DNA from: Sugiyamaella lignohabitans
Lineage: Eukaryota > Ascomycota > Dipodascomycetes > Dipodascales > Trichomonascaceae
Length of the DNA: 64,000 nt
Assembly (NCBI RefSeq): GCF_001640025.1
Contig: NC_031671.1
Span: forward strand, 2,170,001 to 2,234,000
Reading direction: 5' to 3'
Below the pieces are notes generated by a model. That model searched no databases. It was not told where the DNA came from and saw only the letters and a program-made list of their open reading frames with translations. This document shows, one piece after another, positions 39,793-50,741 of the stretch (within the stretch, counting starts at the first letter, position 1; each line of letters starts with the position of its first letter). A program made the position numbers and the translations under genes.

Positions 39793-40395
39793 TCAGTAGT
39801 CGCTGGGGAAGATGTCCTCCTCGGCGTCGATGACTATGTCTTGGACTGCGGGTCGCGAGCGGTCGTTGAAGGGGTCGGTGCTGGACGAGCCGGCCGAGGT
39901 GCTCGCACTGGAACTGGTTCCGATGTGGCTGTATCCGCTGGATGAGGAGTAGCGGTAGAACTCGCTCTGGTGGTATTTAGATACAAACAGGTCGGGATTC
40001 CATTGGAACCCTTGTGACTCTTTGACGCTGAGATTGTATCGGGTAGACCCGTCTTCGGCGATGCCTACTTCGTAGCTGTTGTGGTCTTCGTGCATCATTT
40101 TCTCGCTTAAAAACGACGACCGACGGACTCTCCAGGATTGAGAATGCGTCGATGATGGAGATGCTGCACTGGCAGAACTGATTCCGGTGCCAATATTCAT
40201 GGCATTTACACTGCCGGAAGCTTGACCACTCGAACTCCTCAGTCCGTAGTGGGGATATTGATGTGTCTTGGGACCGTCAACATCCATGGATGACGAAGTA
40301 GATGACGGTGATAATGATGAGAAGGCTTCGTCGTAATGCTGAGACAAAATGCCCGATGAGAGCTTATGCTTCTTGGGAGGTGTCGAGCACATCAT
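39793..40395 (-). CDS. Small Ser-rich protein with conserved-looking C-terminus
   Basis: 200 residues from ATG at 40395 (a second ATG follows at once). Frame extension to 40446 uses a non-ATG start. The N-terminal half is Ser-rich and includes PPKKHKLSSG. The ordered part is KESQGFQWNPDLFVSKYHQ (about 135-155) and the acidic end QDIVIDAEEDIFPSDY. The WN-x-DLF block followed by an acidic tail faintly recalls small regulators of ribonucleotide reductase (Dif1/Spd1 type), but this is a weak memory match and I do not assign it. The promoter region contains the 10-bp periodic repeat. Confidence 0.6.
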   Translation of the reverse strand: MMCSTPPKKHKLSSGILSQHYDEAFSSLSPSSTSSSMDVDGPKTHQYPHYGLRSSSGQASGSVNAMNIGTGISSASAASPSSTHSQSWRVRRSSFLSEKMMHEDHNSYEVGIAEDGSTRYNLSVKESQGFQWNPDLFVSKYHQSEFYRYSSSSGYSHIGTSSSASTSAGSSSTDPFNDRSRPAVQDIVIDAEEDIFPSDY

Positions 40396-40430
40396 GGCAC
40401 GACTATATCTCACAACAAGAGGTTGACTCG

Positions 40431-41072
40431 GTCGAACTAGGTTCAAGAATGCTTAACTGGTATAAACTCGTAAAACTCGTCAAACTCGTCAAACTGGTCG
40501 AAATGGATCAAAGAGTGTTCAACTGTTTAGAATTGGGTCAACTGGGTTCAATGACGTATAAGTGTATTAAACTCGGTTGAACTTTGTAGATCTAAATTAA
40601 ACTGGGTTGACCTGAATAGAGTTAGAACTGGATTGAACTGGGTCAAACTCGGGAGAATACCGTAGAACTGGATTGAAATGTGTCAAAGTGGATTAAACTG
40701 ACTCGAACTGGTTTAAAGTCGATTGAACTCGGTTGAACTGGATTGGACCAAGTTGAACTGAATCAGATGGGCTGGGGTGTGTTCAGCTGAGTATAACTGG
40801 GTCAAACTGAATATAACTGAGTCAAACTCGTCAAAATGGACTGGAGTGTCTTAAAGTCGATTGAACTGGATTGAACCGACTTATACTGACTAGAACTAGA
40901 TCCAATAGGTCGATTGATTCCAACTGGCTTCAACTGGATTAAACTCGGTTGGTCTAGGTCTAAATAACTTAAACTGGCTTCGACTCGGAGGAACTGCGAC
41001 AAACTCGGCTGAACTCGGTATAACTAAGTAAAACTGAGTAGAACTGATCTCAACTGAGTAAAACTGGGTTGA
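40431..41072. repeat. Degenerate 10-bp phased repeat (AACTGGATTG-type)
   Basis: About 60 units with consensus close to AACT(G/C)GNTTN recur at almost exactly 10-bp steps over 640 bp, for example AACTGACTCG, AACTGGTTTA, AAGTCGATTG, AACTCGGTTG, AACTGGATTG from about 40697. Occasional 1-bp slips occur. It begins about 35 bp upstream of the 39793 gene's start codon, so it occupies its promoter or leader. Confidence 0.85.
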
Positions 41073-41815
41073 ATACCGAATACGAGATAACACAAACGAA
41101 ATCGATTCTACAAACAAATCCAGAGTCACTCTCAAATAATCAGCTGCTGAATGGATATCTTGACCACTGGAACTCAAAAACAGCTTTCAAAACCACCTCT
41201 CAATAACAGCTATCAGGAAAAAATGACACTATCAGATAAGAGATATGACTCTACAGATCCTGTACTCCGGTATCAGCAAACAAAAACACAAAAGCTCGGA
41301 TCCCTATCTCCTTGCAAACTAATGTAGCAAAAATAATGGAATAATAGCAATAATAAAAGCACTGTGGAAATATGGAAAATGTGAAAATGTTCAGCACAAA
41401 GTCAATACAAAACAAAAAATAACAGGCCAATAAAAGTCGCAACTGATGACTATCAGCAGACGTAATTATCGGGCCACTTTGTGCGAGATATCAGGTGGGG
41501 CTTAATGGTATCATCGGCGGGGCAACCCGACTCACTACCTCTTTAAGATGATAACGCACGCAATCAGCGATGAGATAAGGCATCCCGACGCACATGTCAC
41601 ATGGCCTTTCTCCTCTCCCACTGCCTACTACTCTCCCTCTCCGTCTCCCAAACTCCTTTCTCTCCTTTACTTTCTCTGTACTCCACACTTACTCCCTTTC
41701 CATCCTCTCTTCCAACTTCAAACCCTGTTTTAACTCCGGAACAGGTCTCACCACCCAGGTCTCACCTCCTGCTGCGCCCTAGCCCTGGTGAAATCCATGC
41801 AGGGTTCTGGGGTGC

Positions 41816-41877
41816 TGCCTCCGGCGGCTGGGGCTCCGCCCCAGACCCTGGTTGCTCCTCTCGCTTCGCTCGAGTCG
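41816..41877. repeat. Single foldback arm
   Basis: One arm in a gene-poor stretch, ending with inner module CTCGCTTCGCTCGAGTCG. Confidence 0.85.
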
Positions 41878-42152
41878 GGCGTCGGGGTCCCCAGCTGTTG
41901 ATTAAGGGTGAATAAAAGGGAATTGGCAGCCGTACAGACCGTCTGGTTCGACTTCACAGTTGATCTCCGGTCCCTGCCCGGGATTCATTTTCTTTCAGGG
42001 ATATCTATCGATCTTTTCCAACGACAACCCTGTCAATCTTGTTCTACATCTCGCATCGCTAGTCTCAGCCGTCAAAACCCGCTCACTCTTCTCAGCCAAT
42101 TCCCCTGTCCATCGACGCTCCGATCCCCAGGGTCCGACCCAGGTGGGGGAGT

Positions 42153-42353
42153 GCGCCTCCGGCGGCTGGGGCTCCGCCCCAGACCCTGGCTGCTCCTCTC
42201 GCTCCGCTCGAGTCGGCCGTCGCCGGCCCCACCTGGTAGTCTCCAACCCCTGTCAAGACCTCACCACCGCCATCCCAGGTCACCCCACGCCCGACTCGAG
42301 CGCAGCGAGAGGAGCAGCCAGGGTCTGGGGCGGAGCCCCAGCCGCCGGAGGCA
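42153..42353. repeat. Foldback element with long centre
   Basis: Inverted pair with about 75 bp of unique centre. Both arms carry the rarer CTGGCTGC/GCAGCCAG version of the linker, so they match each other better than the common type. Inner modules CTCGCTCCGCTCGAG and CGAGCGCAGCGAG differ at the loop base. Confidence 0.9.
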
Positions 42354-43653
42354 CACCCCCACCCTGGCGGGGGCAAGTACCTGCGTTTACCCCGCTGTGG
42401 AGTCCGACAGAGTGGAGCGTTGGGGATGCGATGGGCTGGATGCGGGGTAGAGTGTGGGGTTAAGTTTTACCGGTCGAGGGCCGGGAGACGGGGACCGAGT
42501 TCCACCTAGGCCCCTGGCTGAGGTGGGCTCGGGGCCTGCTAGCGCGTACAGGGGGCTGTTTTTGGACGCGGGTGGTGCGTGGATGAACAGTTTCGGCGAA
42601 CCGGGTCATGTAACAAGCAGTATGGCTCAGGTGGGTACGGGGCTTGGCTTGCTCAATAAAATAATAATTGCTTATTTACATGTGTTTACATGTTTATTTG
42701 TTGTTGACTTGGTCACGCCCATGTTTACTGGTTACTCCAACAATCTGGTGCAACCTAAACCTGGATCTAATCATATCGATCTTCGTGTGTCAGTCTACTA
42801 TACCCAATCCACTTGGTTAGTCGATAGTCAATTGCGGTATAGAGACGGCATCGAGTATACCAGCATGTGGCATGAGACATGTGGGATGTGGGATGTGGTG
42901 TAGCGGCATGATGAAAGTAGCATGAAAGAAGTAGTGTATTATTAGTATGGAGGGAGATAACAAACCCTCGGAGCGATGAGACCTACCCGGGTCAGCCGGA
43001 TATCATCATGGCCGTCATTGTTGTCGTCGCTGTTTCCTACGACGAAGCTGTTATCAGTGTTTCATAGATGGTTGCCTATCTTGTCATGTCAGGACAGATT
43101 AAAATACAGCATAGCCAAACCTTATCAGCAAAATTTTTCCGGTCTTATCTCTGGATTGGCTGGTTTGGTTATAAAGTGCTGTTATCTATAGAGCTATCTA
43201 TATCTATAGATAGAGTTTAGTGAGTTTCAGAGAGATGCAGTGATGTTGAGCTGCAAGAGGCATCATAGTATTGGTGCGTCAGCCACACACCCAAACCAGG
43301 TCCATGTCATCGCTTGCTAACGGTCCCCTGTCGTAAACAGCAGCTGCAACCGCAGCAGCAGCCCTGTCAGTCGCAGTGGGCCTGTCAGTCCGTCAGCACC
43401 GGTTCGATATGTCAGGTGTTGCCCCCTGCTGCCCAGAACGCTATCCCCAGTCCCCTGGCGGGGGCCGTTCCCCCAAACCATTCCGCGCTCTGACGGCGAA
43501 CAGGCGAACAGGCATCACCCCGCTATGAGGCACTAAGGCAACACTTCCTGATTTGAGTCTAGCGTGCACTAGTCTCAACGGCGAGCGCAAGCCCAGGCGG
43601 GACCTCGCAGGAGCTCCTCCTTACCCCACTCACCTCTTCCCTCCGTCGACACC

Positions 43654-43715
43654 CGACTCGAGCGAAGCGAGAGGAGCCACCAGGGTCTGGGGCGGAGCCC
43701 CAGCCGCCGGAGGCA
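43654..43715. repeat. Single foldback arm
   Basis: One arm in inverse orientation with inner module CGAGCGAAGCGAGAGG. A CCCCAGAT triplication lies just downstream (43743-43765). Confidence 0.85.
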
Positions 43716-44388
43716 TACCCTACCACCCCGAAAACTGTTACCCCCAGATCCCCAGATCCCCAGATGTTACCCCCAAGTTCCAGCAGGGAGTTCCCCACTT
43801 CTCGAGAGGTGGGGAGAGAAGATTGCTGAGACAATGAGTAGATCATATCAGAAGAGAACAGATCAGAACAGATCAGTGGGTGAATTAGTGAGTGACGATG
43901 ATGTTAATGTTTCACGATGATTTTCATTGCCATTTCAGTTTCGGTTTTGGAAGTGTTACGTGGAGACGCAGTGCCAAGATTGACATAATATAGCAGGTTC
44001 CCCGCAACTGATGCAACTGGATGCACCTGCGTGGGTTACTGGGGTTTGAAAGGTTCCCTAATTGGACTTAAGCACCATTAGCATGTTACAGCGAGCCCGC
44101 AATATATGCTAATGTACCTCCTACCTATACACATGCTGAACGACGATGTACGGTATTGGACTGTACTGCTGTAGTGTAGTGAGTGTACTATGTACAATAT
44201 GTACAATAGCAGTAAGTCAGTGAGTAAAAGTGAGTACTAATAGTAAAACAGCATGGCGTATGCAAGTAACTAAGTAAACCCGTCAACATCCGTGGGTGGA
44301 CCCAGTCTAGCAAAAGCCAAACCCCCAAACGACGACCGATTCCAACCCGGATCCCACACCCCCATTTCCCAACCCGGGACCCCAACCC

Positions 44389-44450
44389 CGACTCGAGCGA
44401 AGCGAGAGGAGCAACCAGGGTCTGGGGCGGAGCCCCAGCCGCCGGAGGCA
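44389..44450. repeat. Single foldback arm
   Basis: One arm in inverse orientation, CGACTCGAGCGAAGCGAGAG through CCGCCGGAGGCA. Confidence 0.85.
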
Positions 44451-44861
44451 GTCAGGGAGAACAATAACAGCCCCAACCAAAATTTACTTGGCGAGAATTC
44501 CGAGAGGCAGAGCACCCGGATCCGCATCCGCAGCACCAGCACCAGCACCAGCACCAGCGTGAGCATCAGCAGGAGCAGGAGAAGCAGGAGGCCAATAACA
44601 GAATTCACAGGCAGCTGCGAAGACTATCTGCGCCAGATGCGCATTGATAGGCCTGTTCCTACGGGAATTGCCTAAACGGGAACTTCGACGCGAAACCCCA
44701 AAGTTTAGGCTCGTGGTTCCGAGCGTAGTGGGGGTGCTACCCCTCTTAGAGGATGAAAAATCGATGATCCTGATTAGGCAATATGCACCCTGACTCCTCA
44801 TTCATATTAAGTTATTATCGCGCTGGCCAGTGCTACAACGGTGTATGCAAGAGAGTGGGTG

Positions 44862-44970
44862 GGAAGTTAGTGGGTGTGGGTAGGTGAGGGTGGGCGCGGG
44901 TGTGGGAGTGGGAGTGGGCAGTGGATGGGTGGTGGATGGGCGGTGGATGGGCAGTGGATGGGGACGGGAA
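44862..44970. repeat. G-rich minisatellite
   Basis: GGGTG-rich tract ending in four 11-bp units GTGGATGGGCR (44921-44964). The + strand has many GGG runs and could form G-quadruplexes. Confidence 0.75.
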
Positions 44971-45104
44971 CGGGGGACCGTGGATGAGTGGCCCGGTATT
45001 TGGCCGTTGTAAGAGGAGAGCGGGGGGATAATGTGGTCTCAACAGGGGCCGGAGGAAATGGGATGGAGGAGCGATTTGGGGGTAATTGGCAGCGGAGCTG
45101 AAAT

Positions 45105-45300
45105 AAGTTAAATGAAAATGAATAGGAAAAAATAAAATAAACCAGAAAGTGGAAAGAAAAAATAAAAATAAAAAATAAAACTAAATAAAATGAAAACGAA
45201 AGATAAGAGATAAAAATGGTAATGACAAAAATAAATGATTAAAAATGATAGAGATAAAATAAAAATAAATGATAAAAAAAAACAAAAAAAAAAAAAAAGA
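45105..45300. repeat. A-rich low-complexity tract
   Basis: Runs of AAATAAAA and AAAATGATA ending in a long A stretch (about 45275-45298). No coding signal. Confidence 0.8.
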
Positions 45301-46261
45301 CCTGCTACTACAACTCGCAGGAACACCCGCAGGATGGCTCACTCGGGTTTACTTTACGTTAATGGATATCTGTGCATGGCTCGTACATTAACATCGATTA
45401 GCATTGACATTTTGGGATCGACGTTTATAAAAGTCGAATTGGATGTGTATCCACCAACTTCGTCGTTTGATTTCATTTCAGGCTGATTTTTCCTCAACAA
45501 AAGCAAATTGGTGGATCAAAGCGGGGTTGCTTGTTTCTGTTTGAGTTTGACTTTGAATTGGAATTTTGAATTTAAATCTAGCTTGTTTTTCTGATCTTGA
45601 TTTGAATCTGTTTTATTAGTACTGACTGATTGATTGGTTGAGTAGCAGTTGATTTGTGAGTTGGATCTGGTTAATTTCAAGTTTGATTTTGATAAATTTC
45701 GACTTGACTTTTACTTTCTGACGAGAATTTTGATTTTTTTTTTTTTCTTTTCGCTCTGCTCTGCTTTGCTCTACTTTGTTCTGATCTGTTTCTTGTTACT
45801 GGTTCAACTGGCTTGACTGGTTACTCATTGGTACGTTCTTACCACTTGGTTGGTGATTCAATTGTGTCTCGGTGAGCATTTACTGGATATACATCTCCGA
45901 CTGAGTTTACAAAGTTGCCTGTTCACCAACTACTACCGTCTGTGTCAGCTTCACACATTTTGAACCTTTCGACCGTGTGACCGTGTGACCCGTTACATCA
46001 TTGTTGTGGTGCTAGGTCTGCATGTCTATTCATAATTGCTGTGCGCGACCCCCATTTTTCAAAAATTAACTTTTGAGTTTGCGGAGCGGGATCTGCTCAC
46101 TTGGAATTGTTTTGGCTTATTTTTTTGTTTTATCTTGTTTTATTTTATTTCTAGTGTTGGTTTTCGTTTTCGTTTTCGCTTTCGCTTTCTGTTTATATCT
46201 CTATTTTCATTTCCAGGTTAGTTTATCTTTTCGACAGTGAAATTTTATTTACTTGCCCATC

Positions 46262-48670
46262 ATGGCTATGTCTAATGCTACTATGGAAGATTCCATTCAA
46301 CAGCCATCAAAACAGCGCCGATCTAGAACTGGCTGTTTGACTTGTCGAAAGAGAAAGAAGAGATGTGATGAGACCCGTCCAAAATGTGGGGCTTGTGTAA
46401 GACTTGGGCTGGGATGCGAGTATCCAATTCCCGGTCTTGAGAGAAAAAACAAGCCTAGAAAATCGTCTATTGCTGCTCCCACGATTGCCGAAAGTGATCG
46501 CAGAGAAACTGACTCAGATGCCAGTAGTTTTGGTAGTCCCCAATCTGATGTTTCCAGTGGGAAACGGAAAAGATCCAGTGTTTCTAGTCATCGTGGAAGC
46601 ACCGTCGGCATCATACCAGTTGCTAATCATAATTCGAATGGTAACACTGGCAATAGCATTCACGGAAGTAATAACTCTCTTAACGATGCTAACTACTCTT
46701 ATGACAGCTCGGTATTCAATCACATGCAAAGCTTTGGCTTCACCCCTGACATAAAATCTGATGTGTCTCCAAATATCCTGTCTTCCATTTCTGCGACAAA
46801 TTCCGCTTTAGCTATGGTACTAGATCCAAAATCATCATCTCCTTCTGCTGGACGGAACAATCTGATTCGCATTCACGACTATGTCCAGGAAACTGAAGAC
46901 CGCCAATATAGCCTTTTTCGCAGCGACATTGATATCAAGTTAGATAACAATGGCCATGAAAACAGCAATACCAACCTCATTGGCGACCACCCCAGCTCTG
47001 AAAGCAGCGGTGTAGAAAGCGTCAGCAGTCAACTCGCATATGAAGGAGAACAGGAACTGCTCCGAATTCTGGACCAGGAGAAAAAAGCGAGCGAAAATAC
47101 TGCCCGAGTTCACGAGCCTGGCGCATCTGTAGCAAGCACTCATTCTACACCCGCCAATAAATCTAACGAAAATAATGACTTAAATGACACTACCAACAAC
47201 ACCAACTCCCATAACAACTCCGACAGCATGAACCTTGGCTTTAATGTGAATATGAACCTCGATGACCTTGATGATAGCACACCCAGCAATCAAACCGATG
47301 CCGCTCTTATCGACTCTGTTTCCGATAAAATCGATGATGTGGTACTTTCACGTATGCTTGCTACTGCCACGCCACGAATCGAAGAGATTGATGAATCTGG
47401 CAAATCGAAGGAAAACGACGATGATAACATGATCATTTCGCGAAGCCACGAGTTTTTACCACTTGACATTCTCGGTAACCCAGCAACGCCGCCAACCTCG
47501 CTATTAACACCACCCCCCTCGAATTTTTTATCGATACGCTTGGATGACGATGCACAACAACTATTTAACTATTTCTGCACCCGACAAGCAGATATCATCG
47601 CAGTGGCCCCGAACAATTCTTTTTTAGATGAATTTGTGCCCATGGCCATGGGAAGCGATGCTGTTCTCTACGGAATCATTGCATGGGCTGGATTCCATAG
47701 AGACCGTGGGCACAACCAAGATCTTGGTTATCGGTATTTAAACAAAGCCATGCAATCGGTGGTGGCTGATTTTTCACGAGGTGACATCACCACTCTAGCC
47801 GGTCTGCTGGTCATCACGTCGGGTGAAATTTGCAATGGCGATGTAGTTCACTGGAGCAAACATCTTAGTTTGGCTGCTAAAATCATCAACATGAATGGCG
47901 GTTTGCGAAACTTCATTTCCAATAAATCCCTTCAATGGCTGGCTAAGAACTTTGCATATCATGACATTCTCGCTGCCTCGACTTCGACTCAGCGAAACAC
48001 CCATTTCTCTTCACTAGAATACAGCGAAGTTCTAGACAAGTCGGACGGAGGACTGGATACATTACTAGGATGTGCAGCTCCATTATTTCGCATTCTTGCC
48101 GAAATCTCGGATCTGGCCATTGAGACTCATAAACTGTACAGTCAAGTGTATGTATCAGAAATGGGTCTGGACACTCTTGATTATTTACACAACATCCAGC
48201 GCAAGGTTGAAGATCTCGAGAACAAAATCTCTGTGTGTCAACCACCTCGTTCTGCCCTTCAATCGCTGTCACCTGAGCAAGTTGAGCTGCAAATCAAGTT
48301 TTTTGACGTTTTCAGACTGACAGCCAAAATGCATCTCAACCAGTCTGTGTTGCGACTCAACGCTTCATGTGTGCAAATGCGATGTCTGTCGCGCCAACTT
48401 TTCGTAGCTCTGGATTCTGTTCTCGGAACCACTGTCGAAGGTGGTCTTGTATTCCCACTGTTCATTGCCGGAGTGGGCTGCTGTACACCAGACGAGCGTG
48501 GCGATATGATAGACCGGTTCCATCACTATTACGAGCGTAATCTGGCCCGCAACATCAGACGAGCACGCCAGCTGCTGGAAGAGGTCTGGAAAAGAGACTC
48601 CGAAGGCACCAGACACGTCCACTGGTTCGGCATCATCGAAAGTCGCGGCTGGGACCTCTGCTTCTCATAA
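46262..48670 (+). CDS. Zn(II)2Cys6 transcription factor
   Basis: 802 residues from the ATG at 46262. The binuclear cluster is complete at C25, C28, C35, C42, C45 and C52 (CLTCRKRKKRCDE...CGACVRLGLGC), preceded by QRRSRTG. Residues ~60-420 are Ser/Asn/Asp-rich with KRKR near residue 100. From about 435 (AQQLFNYFCTRQADIIAVAP) the sequence fits the fungal-specific regulatory domain of the Fungal_trans_2 type, including MAMGSDAVLYGIIAWAGFHRD. It is a nuclear DNA-binding regulator, probably recognising CGG half-sites; target pathway unknown. It stands alone with 5.9 kb of upstream sequence. Confidence 0.88.
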   Translation: MAMSNATMEDSIQQPSKQRRSRTGCLTCRKRKKRCDETRPKCGACVRLGLGCEYPIPGLERKNKPRKSSIAAPTIAESDRRETDSDASSFGSPQSDVSSGKRKRSSVSSHRGSTVGIIPVANHNSNGNTGNSIHGSNNSLNDANYSYDSSVFNHMQSFGFTPDIKSDVSPNILSSISATNSALAMVLDPKSSSPSAGRNNLIRIHDYVQETEDRQYSLFRSDIDIKLDNNGHENSNTNLIGDHPSSESSGVESVSSQLAYEGEQELLRILDQEKKASENTARVHEPGASVASTHSTPANKSNENNDLNDTTNNTNSHNNSDSMNLGFNVNMNLDDLDDSTPSNQTDAALIDSVSDKIDDVVLSRMLATATPRIEEIDESGKSKENDDDNMIISRSHEFLPLDILGNPATPPTSLLTPPPSNFLSIRLDDDAQQLFNYFCTRQADIIAVAPNNSFLDEFVPMAMGSDAVLYGIIAWAGFHRDRGHNQDLGYRYLNKAMQSVVADFSRGDITTLAGLLVITSGEICNGDVVHWSKHLSLAAKIINMNGGLRNFISNKSLQWLAKNFAYHDILAASTSTQRNTHFSSLEYSEVLDKSDGGLDTLLGCAAPLFRILAEISDLAIETHKLYSQVYVSEMGLDTLDYLHNIQRKVEDLENKISVCQPPRSALQSLSPEQVELQIKFFDVFRLTAKMHLNQSVLRLNASCVQMRCLSRQLFVALDSVLGTTVEGGLVFPLFIAGVGCCTPDERGDMIDRFHHYYERNLARNIRRARQLLEEVWKRDSEGTRHVHWFGIIESRGWDLCFS

Positions 48671-48841
48671 CTTATTATATACAAATCACATGTACATTCT
48701 GTCATACAACCCAAAAATAAAATCTTTCTACCAGGCTCCTTCGCTGCTATATATATATATAACTTGCGCCTTATCTCTATTTTGCCGACTATGCTTAGCG
48801 GCTAAGTGTGCTGCCAAACACAGCAACCCCGGCTCTCTGCC

Positions 48842-49132
48842 TGCCTCCGACGGCTGGGGCTCCGCCCCAGACCCTGGCTGCTCCTCTCGCTCCGCTCGAG
48901 TCGTTCCGTCGAGGGGCGAGCTGTGTTTTTGGTCCGTCGTTGAGTGGAGGGTCGGTCTGCCTCCGGCGGCTGGGGCTCCGCCCCAGACCCTGGTTGCTCC
49001 TCTCGCTACGCTCGAGTCGTTGCGTGGTGGTGCCAGCAGTTATCTCTGTCTTTTTGACCCGGTGTCCGGACGACTCGAGCGGAGCGAGAGGAGCAACCAG
49101 GGTCTGGGGCGGAGCCCCAGCCGCCGGAGGCA
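48842..49132. repeat. Cluster of three foldback arms
   Basis: Arms at 48842-48903 and 48958-49019 point the same way. The arm at 49071-49132 is inverted. Inner modules show loop bases G, T and G (CTCGCTCCGC, CTCGCTACGC, GCGGAGCGAG). It looks like a pair plus one extra arm. Confidence 0.9.
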
Positions 49133-49339
49133 GTCTGGCAACTCGACGGTGCACGCCCTTCACCAACTCTGTAGCACAATTAAAATTCATAACAAAATGG
49201 TCATTAGTGACCAAAACTGCGATATATTCATGGTATACCTTCACTGCCATCCAGCCGGAAAATACTGCACCATGGTATCAATTATCGGTTAGGGCTCAAG
49301 AGTACCTCGCGGGTAGTCGTTCAGCCAAGAAATCAGACG

Positions 49340-50050
49340 TCGCTGGAACGTCAACTTCATGGAGATTTCTGTAGCCATCCTAGATGGGGTCAACTAGCTG
49401 CTGTATGCTCCATTTAGACCGCATCGCTGATATTGGTATCTTAGCACCTTCCGTCATAGTTGGATTACGGGTGAAATATAACACATTTGATTCCACGAGG
49501 TCTAAGACCATCAAACTCAAAGAGTTGAATATGGGGACTTTTCTGTAATTATCTTTTTGAAAGTCTTATTGCTGCTCAATTGAAACCACGCTGGGGATAT
49601 GGGAATCACATATCACCCCAAATATTAATGGCTAACTTGGAGCAAAGTAGAGGCACGATTGATTTCAAGAGATATAGACAATCAGGAGACAAATAGAATG
49701 GAGAGAAAGCTGTAGAGTTTACTCTTAGGAATATTATTAGAGTCAGCTACTCTATCGAGACGCTTGATATGGGCATCAATTATATGGTCGGTAAAGTGGA
49801 GCAACAGTGACACAATCAATTTCAAAATGCTTTCAAGATACTATTACTCAAGAAGTAGAATAAAGAGCAAGCTAGGGCGATTTTCTGTAGACAACTATTT
49901 TGAGTCTGTGGGACTGATATTCTGTTACTAGATACTACACAAGAGAGACTAATTGGAATATGGTTTCAAATTACTGAATATATACAAAATAATATCGATA
50001 GGTCTGATGGTGTTGGTGAAACGAGATCAATCGCGAGTGGATACCTGTAA
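49340..50050. repeat. Ancient diverged tandem units
   Basis: GATTTCTGTAGCCATC (49362), CTTTTCTGTAATTATCT (49541) and GATTTTCTGTAGACAACT (49880) recur, as do GATATGGGAATCACATAT (49595) and GATATGGGCATCAATTAT (49765) followed by related AAAGT(A/G)GAG blocks. They suggest about four units of ~180 bp, now heavily diverged. Confidence 0.4.
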
Positions 50051-50198
50051 ATTTTATTTCATCTGAAATATCGCATTTACTGCTGGCAGCAGGGGTTTGT
50101 GGTCGATTTTTGCACCAGGCAGAAGCTCAACCCGGCCAAAAATTGGCCTCAAAGTGCGACCCTGTTCTCCCAACAAACTCCGGGGACCGCAGAAGCAA

Positions 50199-50259
50199 CG
50201 ACTCGAGCGCAGCGAGAGGAGCCACGGGGTCTGGGGCAAAGCCCCAGCCGCCGGAGGCG
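50199..50259. repeat. Single foldback arm left of the retrotransposon
   Basis: One arm in inverse orientation; middle hairpin GGGGCAAAGCCCC has lost the GNA tip. It was upstream of SLY1 before the retrotransposon inserted. Confidence 0.85.
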
Positions 50260-50331
50260 GTACCCCTGAACTACAGCTATGCACATAACCGGCCGATTTT
50301 GAGTGGTGAAGTACACAGACGCATGTCCATG

Positions 50332-50336
50332 GGTTT
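50332..50336. repeat. Target-site duplication, left copy (GGTTT)
   Basis: GGTTT here matches GGTTT at 56903-56907 on the other side of the retrotransposon. A 5-bp duplication is typical of Ty1/copia integrases. Confidence 0.8.
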
Positions 50337-50719
50337 TTTTGACGTTTAAAAGAAGAAGAATAAAATAATATTATTATAAAGGGGTGAAAGTGGATAAGTA
50401 GATCAGTCAAAATATGATCTAAATAGTTGCCAGTCACAGATACTTGTTTCTAGTAGCTATGTTACCTCTACTAGTTAATATCGCATTAGTATTCACACAT
50501 TAGCATGTTATTTTTCTGTGAACTTCATGGACATTGACCTTCATTTATAATAGTTGGTTATCAACCTTATCAGATCGTAATCTCACGAGTGCAATCTTAA
50601 GATGCTGCAATAGGCAGGTATAACTCACAGACTTATTGTTGCTTGTTCCAGCTAACAGTCATGTGATTCCTACTCTTCTGCATATCTGTATCAACAGCTT
50701 TTGCACTTCAGCATCAACA
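50337..50719 (-). repeat. 3' LTR
   Basis: 383 bp. In element sense it starts TGTTGATGCTG and, by the target duplication, ends CGTCAAAA. A conventional TG...CA reading would give 380 bp (50340-50719). Confidence 0.9.
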
Positions 50720-50730
50720 CTCCTCCATTG
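50720..50730 (-). promoter_or_regulatory. Polypurine tract
   Basis: In element sense AATGGAGGAG lies directly before the 3' LTR (TGTTGATG). This is the expected plus-strand primer site. Confidence 0.7.
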
Positions 50731-50741
50731 ATAACTTACTA

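Larger units (their letters stand above)
40396..46261. other. Gene-poor region of 5.9 kb
   Basis: No supported gene. It holds the 10-bp periodic array (40431-41072), foldback arms at 41816, 42153-42353, 43654 and 44389, CAG/CACCAG-type short repeats (44521-44590), a G-rich minisatellite (44862-44970), an A-rich tract (45105-45300) and a T-rich stretch up to the Zn2Cys6 gene at 46262. A long upstream region is common before regulator genes in fungi. Confidence 0.45.
48671..50336. other. Spacer between the Zn2Cys6 gene and the retrotransposon
   Basis: Contains three foldback arms (48842-49132), decayed repeats (about 49340-50050), one further arm (50199-50259), and what was probably the SLY1 promoter (about 50260-50336) before the retrotransposon inserted. 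No gene seen. Confidence 0.45.

Noticed and set aside
39793..40395. Assignment of the small Ser-rich protein to the Dif1/Spd1 ribonucleotide-reductase regulators
   Set aside because: Only a short WN-x-DLF block and acidic tail suggest it; too weak to name without a profile search.
41548..42903. Several frames of 60-180 codons in the gene-poor 41.5-43 kb region
   Set aside because: They overlap one another on both strands, are GC-biased repeat translation or low complexity, and show no recognisable domain.
44862..44970. G-rich minisatellite considered as an interstitial telomere
   Set aside because: Units (GTGGATGGGCR) are not a constant telomere-like repeat, only four are clean, and nothing nearby suggests a chromosome fusion.
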